Positions 37,057-48,244 of a stretch of DNA of 64,000 nt are shown here, piece by piece (position 1 is the stretch's first letter; each line of letters opens with the position of its first letter). Where the stretch lies: positions 15,564,519-15,628,518 of the forward strand of contig CM046342.1 in NCBI GenBank assembly GCA_025403435.1. Direction: 5' to 3'. The notes under the pieces were generated by a model that did not search any database, had not been told where the DNA came from, and was given only the letters and a program-made list of their open reading frames with translations. The translations under genes and the position numbers were made by a program. The DNA is from Artocarpus heterophyllus (Eukaryota; Streptophyta; Magnoliopsida; Rosales; Moraceae).

Positions 37057-40000
37057 CTAAGTGAGTAAATACTGCAAATTTCGCATCCCCATAGCTTCCA
37101 CATGCCTTTCGAAGACTCTCCCAGAAAGTGTCTTCGTAAATGGATCAGCTAAATTGTCCTCTGACGCGATCTTGCACACCGTGACATGCCCGCTCTCAAC
37201 GAAGTCCTTTATCACATGATACTTCCGATCAATATGCTTACTTTTCTTGTGAAATCTTGGTTCCTTAGCATTAGCTACCGCCGCACTGTTATCACAGTAC
37301 AGTGATACCGCTTTATCCATACCAGGAACTACCTCAAGATCCCCAAGGAACTTGCGGAGCCACACTGCTTCTTTCGAAGCATCACTAGCCGCCACATACT
37401 CGGCCTCCATCGTTGAATCCAAAGTGCAATCTTGCTTCGCACTTCTCCAACTGATGGCACCGCCACCCAGAGTAAACACAAACCCCAATGTCGATTTCCT
37501 AGAATCCAGTCAGGATTGAAAATCCGAATCAGTGTATCCTAGAGGAGTTAAATCCTCACCCGAATACACAAGCATATACCCTCGAGTCCTTCTCAGGTAC
37601 TTGAAAATATGCTTTACCGCAACCCAATGGTTTGGTCCTGGATCCGCCTGAAATCGACTCACAATCCCGACCGCATAGCTAATATCCGGTCGAGTGCAAA
37701 GCATGGCATACATGAGACTACCCACTGCCGAAGCATAAGGTACCTTCTTCAGGTATTCTCTTTCTTCATTAGACTTTGGAGAGTCTTTCTTAGAAAGAGT
37801 AATTCCAGACCTAGATGGTTGCCCACCTTTCTTGGAATCCTGCATTGCAAACCTCCTGAGAATTTTATCTATGTAGCTGGCCTGTGACAAAGCTATCATT
37901 TTGTTCTTCCTATCCCGAAAGATCTGGATACCGAGAACAAAATTAGCCTCACCCAAGTCCTTCATGTCAAACTGCTTGGTCAACCATAATTTGACCGATG
38001 ACAACGCCCCAACGTCATTGCCAATTAGCAGAATGTCATCTACATAGAGTAGTAGAAAAACCACCTTCCCATTCTTAATGTGTTTGTAAACACATGGTTC
38101 ATCCACATTTTGTGAGAACCCATAAGTCTTGATCACTTGATCAAATCTTATGTTCCAAGAACGAGAAGCCTGCTTAAGTCCATAAATAGACTTTAGCAAC
38201 TTACAAACCTTACCCTCTTGACCCGTGACCTTGAACCCGTCTGGTTGTTCCATATAAATGGACTCATCAAGATAGCCATTCAGAAAAGCCGTCTTGACAT
38301 CCATCTGCCAAATCTCGTAGTCGAGAGCGGCAGCTATGGACAAGAGTATCCGGATGGACTTAAGCATGGCTACAGGCGAAAAGGTTTCCTCATAATCGAT
38401 TCCTTCCTTTTGCGTATAACCCTTAGCTACCAGTCTAGCCTTAAAGGTTTCGACCTTTCCATCCACTCCTCTTTTCCTCTTGTAGATCCACTTACTCCCT
38501 ATGGGTTTTACCCCTTCGGGAAGATCCACAAGCTCCCAGACCCGATTAGTCTCCATAGACTTCATCTCAATGTTCATGGCCTCTGTCCAGAGTCTTGAAT
38601 CAACATCCTCCATAGCTTCTGCGTAAGTATAAGGATCCCTGTCATGTTCATCCGGTTCAGCCAAAAAGACCTCCCCATTGAACATATACCTCTCAGGTTG
38701 ACGACCGATCCTCCCACTACGCCGAAGCCCCTGAGGTTGTTGTTCAGGTTTGTTTGGTTTTTCTACACCGATCGGAATGGTTTCGTTCGGAACCTCCGGA
38801 GTAAACGGATTACCCCTCAACTCCTCAAGCACCACTTTGCTTTGAGGTTTAAAGTCGTTCATGTAACTCTCCTCAAGGAAAGTTGCATTAGTTGAAACCA
38901 CGACTTTATTTTCCTTTGGGTTATAAAAATAACCCCCTTTAGTCCCTTTTGGATATCCTACAAACACGCAAACTTCTGAACGTGCTTCCAACTTATTCGG
39001 ATCCTTAAACAGGACATGAGCTGGACATCCCCATATGCGAATATGGTTTAAGGATGTCTTCCGTCTTGTCCACAACTCGTGAGGAGTTTTAGGGACCGAT
39101 TTTGAAGGCACATTGTTCAAAAGATAACATGCGGTTTGTAGTGCATATCCCCAAAAGGATAAAGGCAATGATGAATAACTCATCATGGACCGAATCATGT
39201 CCAACAAAGTCCTATTCCTTCTCTCTGCTACGCCATTCTGTTGCGGAGTGCCCGGCGCAGTCAAATGGGATAAAATCCTATTCTCTAACAAGTGTCCCAA
39301 GAACTCATCAGAAAGGTATTCCCCACCTCGATCAGATCGAAGTGCCTTTATGGGTCTACCCAATTGCTTTTCCACTTCAGCCCTAAACTCCCTGAACTTA
39401 TCATAAGTTTCGCTTTTGTGGTGCATTAGGTACACATACCCATATCTAGAGTAATCGTCAATAAAAGTAACGAAGTACTCATACCCTCCTCGTGCCCGAA
39501 TGTTCATCGGTCCGCAAACATCACTATGCACAAGTTCTAGAACCCCTTCGGCCCTATTGCCCTTAGGCCCGTATGGTCTTTAGGTCATTTTACCCTCCAA
39601 ACAAGACTCACATTGAGGTATAGATTCCACCTTTAAGTGACTTAAAGGTCCATCCCTTACCAACCTTTGAATCCTATTTAGGTTAATATGCCCAAGGCGC
39701 AAATGCCAAAGATAAGTCTTATTAGAGTGAGAAGTTTTAAGTCTTTTTGAGTTATTATCATTTATCTCAGCATTAAGCAATAGGTCCATCTTAGGTTTGA
39801 TAAAATATAGATTATTTTGCATCCATCCAGAACAGATAAAAGATTTGTTTTTACGAATCACCACTTTTTCATTAAAAGATACCACGTAGGAGTCTTTAAA
39901 TAAAGAAGATACAGAAATTAAATTCCTTTTAAATTTAGGAACATAAAAACAATCTCGCAAAATTAAACTCCTATAATTATCAAAATAAAGATGGACATCT

Positions 40001-41010
40001 CCCACTGCTTCCGCTGAGACCAAGGATCCATCGCCCATCCGAAGCGTTAAGTCTTCACGAAGTAGACTTCTCGTTTCTTTGAATCCCTGCAGAGAAACAC
40101 AAACATGATTAGTTGCACCAGAATCTATGACCCAAATGTCACTGGATTCCTCAACCAAACAAGTTTCTAAATATAGAAGATCACACCTACCTCCCTTGGA
40201 AAGGAAGTCCTTGCAATGCTTCTTTATATGCCCGACCTTTCCACAAAAGAAGCACTTAAGTTTCTTTGGGTTCTTCTTCTTCTTCTTCTTGCTCTTGGTA
40301 GCAATAGGAATAGAAGACTTCCCACTTTTGGCCCGTTGCTTCTTTCCATTCCCAGAGTTAGGATTGGAACCAGAAGCAGCTACCATATTGGCCTCTCCAC
40401 CAGCAGGAGACTCCCTGATCAGCAGTTCAAACTCTTGTAACTGTTTCATCAGTTCTGTCAAGGTCATATCCCGTCTATTGCTTAGATTAAAAGTAGCTCT
40501 AAACGGAATAAATTCCTTAGACAGAGTCTCAAAGACCATAGTCATCTGAGTTTCAGCATCAATGTCGGCTCCATTGGTTTGAGCCTCAGCGAGGTAACCC
40601 ATGACCAACATCATGTGCTCCTTTACAGATGTCCCCGGTCTCTGTCTACAGTTTAAGAGTTTCCGAAGCGCCCCTTGCCGCTTTGTTATGGCCTGGCCTC
40701 CAAACATGTCCTCAAGATTATCCAAGATCTGCTTCGCAGTCTCATAATCCTGATGTTGAGCCTGCAGCACGTTATTGATGCTAGCCATAACATAGCAGCG
40801 GGCCTGATCATTAGCATCTTTCCAGCGTTCGTACGCTTGGAATTGCTCATTACTTGAGTCTCCCGTAGGCTCGGGAGGACAAGGAGTTGTCAGAACATAT
40901 TTCAGTTTCTCAAAGGAAAGGACGATGTCCAGGTTCCGTTTCCAATCATTATAGTTCTCACCGGTCAATTGGTTTTTGTCAAGTATCGATGATAAAGCGT
41001 TTTTAGACAT
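37057..41010 (-). pseudogene. Young copia gag-pol, one frame with two nonsense codons
   Basis: A 1317-codon frame of usual copia length, starting MSKNALSSILDKNQLTGEN. Gag 1-~270 with a CCHC knuckle (CFFCGKVGHIKKHC, ~253-266); protease with DSGATNHVC at D296; GAG-pre-integrase region ending LEGKMT; integrase with [19 protein letters not shown] and [13 protein letters not shown] with YVDDILLIG (989-992 YVDD); RNase H with TMEAEYVAASDASKEAVWL and LYCDNSAAV. Integrase precedes RT, as in Ty1/copia. Stops: a TAA at 39,580-39,582 just after Gag/protease and a TGA at 37,510-37,512 between RT and RNase H. Both are single-codon changes with the frame otherwise open. The element cannot make full Pol itself unless the stops are read through, but could be mobilised in trans. 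Confidence 0.95.
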
Positions 41011-42655
41011 TTTCAATCTACAATAAAGAATCATATACCAAACATAAGCAAACATATATAATAATTTAGTAAGTTAACACAATCATGTAAAATCATACAA
41101 ATGTGTTTATGTGTCAAAACCTTGAAAATATCACAACCTTACAACGATAATTCCCAACTCAGAATTCAACAAGCTCCTAGGGGAGTCATGCCAAATTCAA
41201 TCAGGAACACGGATCCCCTCCTGATTAATATATGCCATCCAGGACCCGTATGATCCAGCATATACTAATAATCGTTTCTTTGGCCATTAATTTTATTAAC
41301 AGAGCTCCTAGGGGAGGTTAATAATAAAGTTAACGTGAGTGTATAACCACCGTTTTAATATTTTATCCATGATTTATAATCACCACCTAGGGGTGTGCAA
41401 CCATAAATCATACTAAAATACCTTATCCTTTCAGAGATCCAATCTGGTACATGATAGAAATCCCTTCCTAGGGGTTGGGACCATCATGTTCTTCCTATGG
41501 ACCAACGATGGAGGCCTTAGGTTCTCTCTTCGAAAACCTTCTCCCACTCAATCTTTTGAAGTCAAGGTTTTATTTTAAAATTATGCATGAACAATTTTAA
41601 TATGAGCGGCACTCCCTATTCTATATGACATGTTATCAATATACATGGTAAATCATATTATAATGCAGACAAGCAAAGCAATCAAGCAAAGCTACAAGCA
41701 TAATAATAATAACCGTAATATTATGGTTCCACCCTAGAGAATAGAAAAAAAAAGATTACAAGAGAATAATCGAGACATTTATCGATTCTTCATCCTTGAA
41801 TCCTCAAGCTGTATCCTTCTTCATGTAATATCCATCTTCAAGTCCTCAATCCCGTATGAATCGAACACTTCATATTTCCGGTCATATCCAAATTTAATGT
41901 TTCTCAGAATCGTCCCAAAAATAAAATTAAAACTGCACTGAAAAAATCGCACCTTTTCTGGACACCTGGCAGCTCTCGGTCGGCAAGCCGATCTGGGTGA
42001 TCGGTCTGCCGATCATGGTGGTTCGGCCTGCCGAACATGAAGGTTCGGCCTGCCGGCAGAGCACCAAAATTTCTGCCCCACTGTCGGCCTGTCGGACCGT
42101 ACGTCCGGCCTGCCGATCTGTGACCTTCGGCCTGCCGAACTGTGAGGTCCGGCATGCCGACCGAGCAGAAAACCCTCAATCCAGAAAATACAATTTTAAT
42201 GCAATTCATCAATTTTATTTTTAACAATTCAAAAACATAAAATTAGAGACTCAGGAAATACCTGGAGGCGCCATCATCAATCTTTAAGTTCCGACTTCTC
42301 GTTCCGTCTTCTCCGAATAATTATTTAATTACAAAATTCTTACAAATTAAAAATTAAATGATAATTCCAAGACAGAGATGATAGTCTGCCATCTAATTAC
42401 ATGAAAAACCTAGATACACATTCTAACCTCTAAGGAACCATAACCGGTATTAATTAATTAATAAATAATTAAACAACAATTTAATCAACCATAATTAATT
42501 AATAAACATTCACCATATAATCCATGACAACATATATATTATATAGAAACCTAGAGTGCCATCTCTCTATAAAATTTAATTCAAGCATTGGAGAGATTAA
42601 GATCACAAAATTTATGCATATAACATGATCGCAAACTTGCAAATTTATGTAAAAA
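41011..42655 (-). other. Young copia untranslated leader
   Basis: About 1.65 kb between primer site and gag start, with no coding frame. It contains the eight-unit quasi-palindrome array. Homologous sequence lies at 25,640-27,120 in the old copy. Confidence 0.85.
41980..42160. repeat. Eight-unit quasi-palindrome array in the copia leader
   Basis: TCGGCCTGCCGA-type units start at 41,980, 42,001, 42,023, 42,045, 42,084, 42,105, 42,127 and 42,149. The spacing is 21, 22, 22, then 39, then 21, 22, 22. The second group of four repeats the first at an exact 104-bp offset, although the spacer bases differ. Confidence 0.95.
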
Positions 42656-42672
42656 CCTCGGCTCTGATACCA
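42656..42672 (-). other. Young copia primer-binding site
   Basis: Minus strand TGGTATCAGAGCCGAGG two bases inside the 5' LTR, complementary to initiator tRNA-Met. Confidence 0.93.
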
Positions 42673-42674
42673 AT

Positions 42675-44688
42675 TGTTGGAAACAAAGTGCGCAGCGGAA
42701 TTTTTAAAAATTTTTCATCAGAGTATTTTCCAAAACACAAGTTTGACATGTTATACGTATAAATTAAACAGATCTTACTAACCTCAGTATGCCGAAGAAC
42801 CTCCGCGACCTGTGTAGAGAAGTAACGTTCCAGAAGAGCCTCAACCAACTGGTCTTCTTTGCTATTCTCTATCCACAACCGGAGTGAGTGTGGGCTCACA
42901 CGTACAGCTCTTCCACCGGTGACTCTCCTTCCAATCAATAGAGAGAACCCAAAGCTAGTGTTCGTGATTTGTGAACAAAAGCTCTCAGGGAGTTTTCAGA
43001 TGCTCACTAGAAGAGTATCACTCTTAATCTCTCAAATTGATCTGAGTAAATCATTAGACTCACTCCCTTTTTATACCTATTGGTCCTTGGGGTCAGTCCA
43101 TATCAGATTAGGTCTCAAAAATCGAAACAGAATCAAGTTCGGATCAATATCTGATAAGATACGCGTGAAAAACGCGTAATCTTAACTGTCGCGGTCGGCA
43201 TGCCGAACTGTGTGATAGGCAGGCCGAACTTTCTGATCGGCAGGCCGAACTGCCGAGAAAAAATCTCCGCGAATCTTTTATTTTCCACCCGAGATTCTAA
43301 AGGATAAAGTCTCAGTTTTGATTCAAATAGCCCAATAGAAAAGATATCTGATCAAAACAAACTTTATCAAGATAATCTCTAAGAAAATAAATCAATTCAC
43401 AATAATTCTACAAGTTTATCTTGTTCTAATTGTCCAAAATTAAAACAACCGATAAACAGACAAGAATTATCCGAACGCCATAATTCAACAAGTTCATCTT
43501 GAACTAATTTCTTACATAATTAATTCAACCGATAAACAGACATGAATTATTTGATTCTTATAAATTTTAAACCAATCTGATAAATTCGACATAAGTCACC
43601 AATTATTGGAAAAGCACGCCGTGTCGTTACAGGATTTTGTGAGCTAGCAAAGGGGACCAAAATGGACCTATAAAGTTCAAGCTCATGATAATTATGAAAC
43701 CCAATATCCCAGATATACATTTCACAATTATCAACTCCAACGCTACTCCACTAAAAGCTTGGAGCTGCACTCTCGAACTTTATAGAATTACGAAGCTCGT
43801 GTATCTAAGTCTCCATGACATATCATAGTGTATCGCATCCCCATATGATCATCCATAATCGGCTTAAGGACAAGTTCTGTCTTACCTTCCCGATTATTTT
43901 TATCTTACGTTCCATTGTCTCACCATTAGAAAACTTACCATCCAAAGATAGTATACCATTCGGTTACACCTATGTATCCAAATGGTTGAGCGCTCCAGTT
44001 TTCCAATTACAGGACAACGCATATAAGAGGATATCATTACTCCTAAAGAGGAGCTATGGATTCCATATCTATGAATAACAAGTCTACGCTACCAAGAGTC
44101 ATGCCTCCAACGTACCGGCATGCATGCCACTATAGAGATGTGGGAGTCACCCATTGGTACATCAAAAGACACAAATCGAGACAACGGGCCCATTATTCAT
44201 CTCAGGATTAAGATACAATACAAATGATTGTCTAAAGTGAATCGATTTGCCAAGACAGAATTATTAATCCAAATCAATTCACTTTATGTCCCGATCCAAC
44301 ACATCGTCACCTATGACAACGCGCCAATGTTTCTATTCACGGAGTCCAACTCCGATGGCCAAGACAAACCATCTCCCAAAAGGGATATAGACAACATAAC
44401 AATCTTTACATGAATAAAGCGCCCAACTTTATTCCCTCGATTGCGGATCATATATATTTTAGACCATCACCTTAAGAGTCGTGTCTACCGCATAATCATT
44501 CCATCATATGCCCAACTCTTAAGGTTTAGACTGATAGTCTCAGACTACTGTTTGCTTATCATACATTCAACAAATATGAACGTAAAGAGGACAATATTTG
44601 GTATATATAAATGAATAAATTCTTTATTGATAAAAATGTCTCCAAAAACGTATTACATTTTTACTCCTTAGAGCATACATGTCTAACA
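42675..44688 (-). repeat. Young copia 5' LTR
   Basis: 2014 bp, the promoter LTR for the element. The TATA box is on the minus strand at 43,077-43,066. The array units at 43,195-43,248 lie 118 bp or more upstream of it. Confidence 0.95.
43195..43248. repeat. Quasi-palindrome array, young copia 5' LTR
   Basis: Three units at 43,195, 43,216 and 43,237 (spacing 21, 21). One 22-bp unit fewer than the other LTR, which is the only indel seen between the two. Confidence 0.95.
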
Positions 44689-44693
44689 GGAAG

Positions 44694-47600
44694 GGCGTAA
44701 GGAATTCATTCAACAGCAATTGGTGGTCTTACGACTTCAGAATTCTAGTAGGTTAGAGTTGTCAGTCTTATCGATAGGAGTAGATCATGCTCACTACTAC
44801 GAGGATGGGGCGAGAACATTAGGAGGGCCCTAGTAGAGCAATAAGAGAGGTAGCGATAGTCAAGCTTAGGTAAAGAATCGACATGGTAGAGTAGCAATGG
44901 AAGCAGCAGATCATCCAACAGTAGACGAAACAACCCTTGTCATTTTTACAGCAACCGGGATGCATCAGGAGGAACTGTCCAGTAAGAAACGCTCGACAAG
45001 GATCTTAGACTGGGAAGGTGCAAGCCGTCAGCCTTAACCTCAGTCTTTATCTCTACCTCAGTAACTTCTTCAGTTTTAACTTCATCAGTTTCCTCCGTAG
45101 CAGTATCGGTCGATGAACCCAGGACGTGGCAGCGCTAGTAGAGGAAAAGGAAGAGGCTCCAGTTCGAGTTTGCATAGTAACTTTAGCGAGTCTGGATACT
45201 TAGACCAGTGATGAGATGGTCGACAAAATGATTCCAGTTTGTTAGTCTTTAGTTTTGGTTCTCTTTGATATTGGTGCCATTTATTCTCTTGTTTTGAGTT
45301 CATTTGTACATGCCTTAGAAATTGAACTAGGAGAATTTGCTAAACTCTTAGTAAATACCTCACCCTTGGAGCGGGTGTGTGTGAACCATAGGTGTAAACC
45401 TTGTGAGGTAATGATTGGGGATGGGACTTCGAGAAGTAATTTGGTTATGATCCCCGTGAGTACTTATGATTGATCTTAGGAACAAACGAGTTGTCCAGGA
45501 ATGTGCAACTGTAGTTGTCGCGCTAAATGGGTAACCCTAGGGATCGATAGAGGGACGATGATCATTTACCAAGGTGGTAACGATCGAGTAATGAGTGAGT
45601 AACTCATGAAATTGTGTCTAGGTGTACGAGGGAGACCGAGCATGATATATATCAATATACATATATACATAGTTCTCTTAGATCTAGGGGAGGAATCTGA
45701 TGCCGTAGGAAGAAATGTATCAACATCGATGGCTAATGAGTTCGAGGATATCTTCCCCAATGAGTTATCGTGATTAGCACTGTGTCGGGAGGATTAAGTT
45801 AGTGTCAAGTTATTCATAGCACCATGTCGTTTGGCGCTAGTAAGAATGAGGGAATTAAGGAAACAGCTTCAGGAACTTACAGGTAAAGGGTATATTTAGG
45901 ACTACGTAGGATAAAATCAGTTTCATCTGCCAAGAGGCACAATGGTATGCTCAGGTTGTGCGTTGGTTATTGGCAGTTGAATCAAGTCACCGTGAAGGAC
46001 GAATATCCCAGGCCCTAGATCGATGAGTTATTTGACCAGCTAGGAAGTTCTTGATATTTCTCGAGAATTGATTTGCGATCCAAAAGAATCAGCTGCATGC
46101 CCAGAAGGTCGAGTTTAAAGGTTATTTTGAGTAAGACGTCTCAATAGATTTGTCTAAGATTGAGACTACAGTATGGTAGGGGCGACTGAAGATCGCGACC
46201 GAGATTCATAGCTGTTTAGGACTTGCCGAGCACTGCAGAAAAGTTCACGAAGGGTTTCCCCAAAGGTAGCGACTACATTAACGCAGTTGATCAGGACAAC
46301 TGATAGGTTTGAATGGGACGAGGGGTGTAGATGCTCTTCCTAATAGTTGAGAGATCAGTTGACTACCACTTCTGCACTGGCTACATCAAACATTGATGAG
46401 TTTTATGAGATCTATACCGCTGTAGTAGGACAAAGGCTTGGATGTGTATTGAAGCGACATGAACGAGTTATGACTTATGGATTGTAATAGTAAAAGCCTC
46501 GTGAGTAGGACTTCCTTACTCATGATTTAGAGCATGCCGTAGTGATTTACGCTTCAGGGGATCTAGAGAAGCCACTTGTTGGGGTGATATTTCAGGTATT
46601 CTTGGATCATAAGGGCTCAAGATATTTGTTCACTCAAAGAAATTTGAATTAAGGCTGCAATGGTAGGTAAAATGTATGGGGGACTAGGATATCTAGTTGC
46701 AGTATCATCTGGGTAGGGCCATCGTGGTTGCAGACATGCTCAGCAGGAGGTCTTGGGAGATTCGCACATATCTGGCACTAAAGGACTAGTGAGGGATGCC
46801 ACCGTGAGCAAGAATGGGCCGTAGTACCATGAAGTCTTCGATTTGGTGTCGGCATATTTCAAGGATTTAATTTTAGCACTTTGTTTGAATAGTGAGGCAA
46901 AATTAGTGGCGAGACCAATATCTTCAGGGAGAGTGGACACGAATGCGGATCGGGGAGCAGTTTAAAGATTAGAGGTATTCCTACCAGTGGATCATTACAG
47001 TCTCAAGGAATGTTTGGTAGTGTCTGCAATCGAGGGAGTGATGAAAGCCTTGATGAATGAAGCTCACAAGTTTCAATTCACCATACATCCAGGGAGCATG
47101 AAGATGCATTGCATTTTTCAAGGGCAGTACTGGTGGAAAAGCCTGAAGAAAGTTGTTTAAGCATACATGGCCTAGTGCGTAATTTGCCTACAAGTGGCGG
47201 CCAAGCATTAGAAGCTTGCTGGTCAGCTTCAGCATGAGAGCATGTCGTGGTAGATTTCTTCTCTGGGTTGCCAAGGACGGAGCAAGCACGTGATGCGATT
47301 TGGGTCGTCATTGGCAAGTTGACGAAATCGATGCGTTTTATTCTCATTAGGTCTTACTGTTTGCAACGAGTTCTTGGAGGAGCTTTCAGGAAGCTTTGGG
47401 CATATACTTTCCAACGCGACTTTTCATTCTCAGACCGATATGCAGTTTGCTTGAGGTATACATATTTTAAGAGGTACTTTGCATGCATGTGTATTGGATT
47501 TTGGTAGGAATTGGAAACGACATTTGTGTCTGGCCAAGTTAGGTACAACAGTAACTGTCAAGTAAGCATCAGGATAGCATCATTTGAAGTATCATGTGGT

Positions 47601-48230
47601 CGGCCATGTCGATCGTCCGTGATTCAAGTAGGATCAAAAGACGAGACCATTATTGGACCCGGAGAGACCCGCGAGAACAACGAAAAGGGCTAATGTGTTA
47701 CGTAATCGGTTGAGAGTAGCTCGAGGTAGGCAAAAGAGTTATGCGAATGGGAGATGCTAACCTTTAGAATTCGAGGTAGGGGATTCTGTTCTCTTAAAGG
47801 CTTCACCGTGTAAGTGAGTTTTGCATTTCGGTGTAGAAGGGGAAAATGAATCGAGGTGCGTTAGGTTGTTCAAGATTCTCAACGCGTTGGAGTGACCATT
47901 TATTGCCTTGATCTTCTTTCCAAACTCTCTCATGTTCATGTCGTATTCTGCATGTTAGTGCTCTAGAATGTTCTCTCAAGCCAAGCAAGATTGTCTCGAT
48001 TCGTAATGTGCACATTCAGGAAGACATGACCTACTAAGAGGTGCTGGCTTAGATTCTCGATCGAAAAGTGATAAATTTAAGGTGCTATAAGAATCCGTTA
48101 ATGAATGTGGTGTGGTGGCACCATAGGGTTGATGAGACAACCTGGAAATCAGGGTTGATCATGTGGGAGTCATATCCGCATTTATTTTGTACTTAAGATA
48201 GTTTTTGAGTTTCGAGGACGAAATTTCTTT
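44694..48230 (+). pseudogene. Gypsy gag-pol pseudogene, 3' part
   Basis: Resumes Gag after the copia. Protease at 45,255-45,473: VLFDIGAIYSLVLSSF, where the active-site DTGA/DSGA reads DIGA. RT relics at about 45,830-46,140, with the patterns RELRKQLQEL, LCIDYRQLN-like and PxIDELFDQLGS. RNase H relics around 46,400-46,700. The integrase zinc region is at about 47,086-47,220 (HPGSMKMH..YWWKSLKK..C..C) and the core follows (VDFFSGLPRTEQARDAIWVV, 47,247 on). A C-terminal chromodomain-like stretch lies at about 48,000-48,195 (IQEDMTY..ILDRK..VWWHH.VDETTW..YPHLF). Stops and frameshifts occur throughout, so nothing functional remains. Domain order is that of chromoviruses. Confidence 0.85.
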
Positions 48231-48244
48231 TAGTGATGGAGAGC
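48231..48244 (+). other. Gypsy polypurine tract
   Basis: AGTGATGGAGAGC just before the 3' LTR, a slightly mutated purine tract. The coding-like GFEFRGRNF ending typical of Tekay elements lies just upstream. Confidence 0.7.

Larger units (their letters stand above)
35007..44688 (-). mobile_element. Young Ty1/copia element, nearly complete
   Basis: A 9682-bp element in minus orientation. LTRs at 35,007-37,042 and 42,675-44,688 run TGTTGGAAAC to TCTAACA. A perfect 5-bp target-site duplication GGAAG lies at 35,002-35,006 and 44,689-44,693. Primer site, polypurine tract and a full-length gag-pol frame with only two nonsense codons are present. The LTRs differ by about five substitutions and one 22-bp indel over ~2 kb by eye, so insertion was recent: of the order of 0.1 million years if a common plant LTR rate of 1.3e-8 per site per year applies. 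It lies inside the gypsy gag. Confidence 0.95.

Noticed and set aside
38218..39406. Plus-strand frames across the young copia pol gene
   Set aside because: They are antisense shadows of the conserved minus-strand polyprotein.
41980..42160. CRISPR array, because of regular short repeats
   Set aside because: The repeats are 12-bp quasi-palindromes every ~22 bp inside a plant retrotransposon leader, with no cas genes; unit and spacer sizes do not fit CRISPR.
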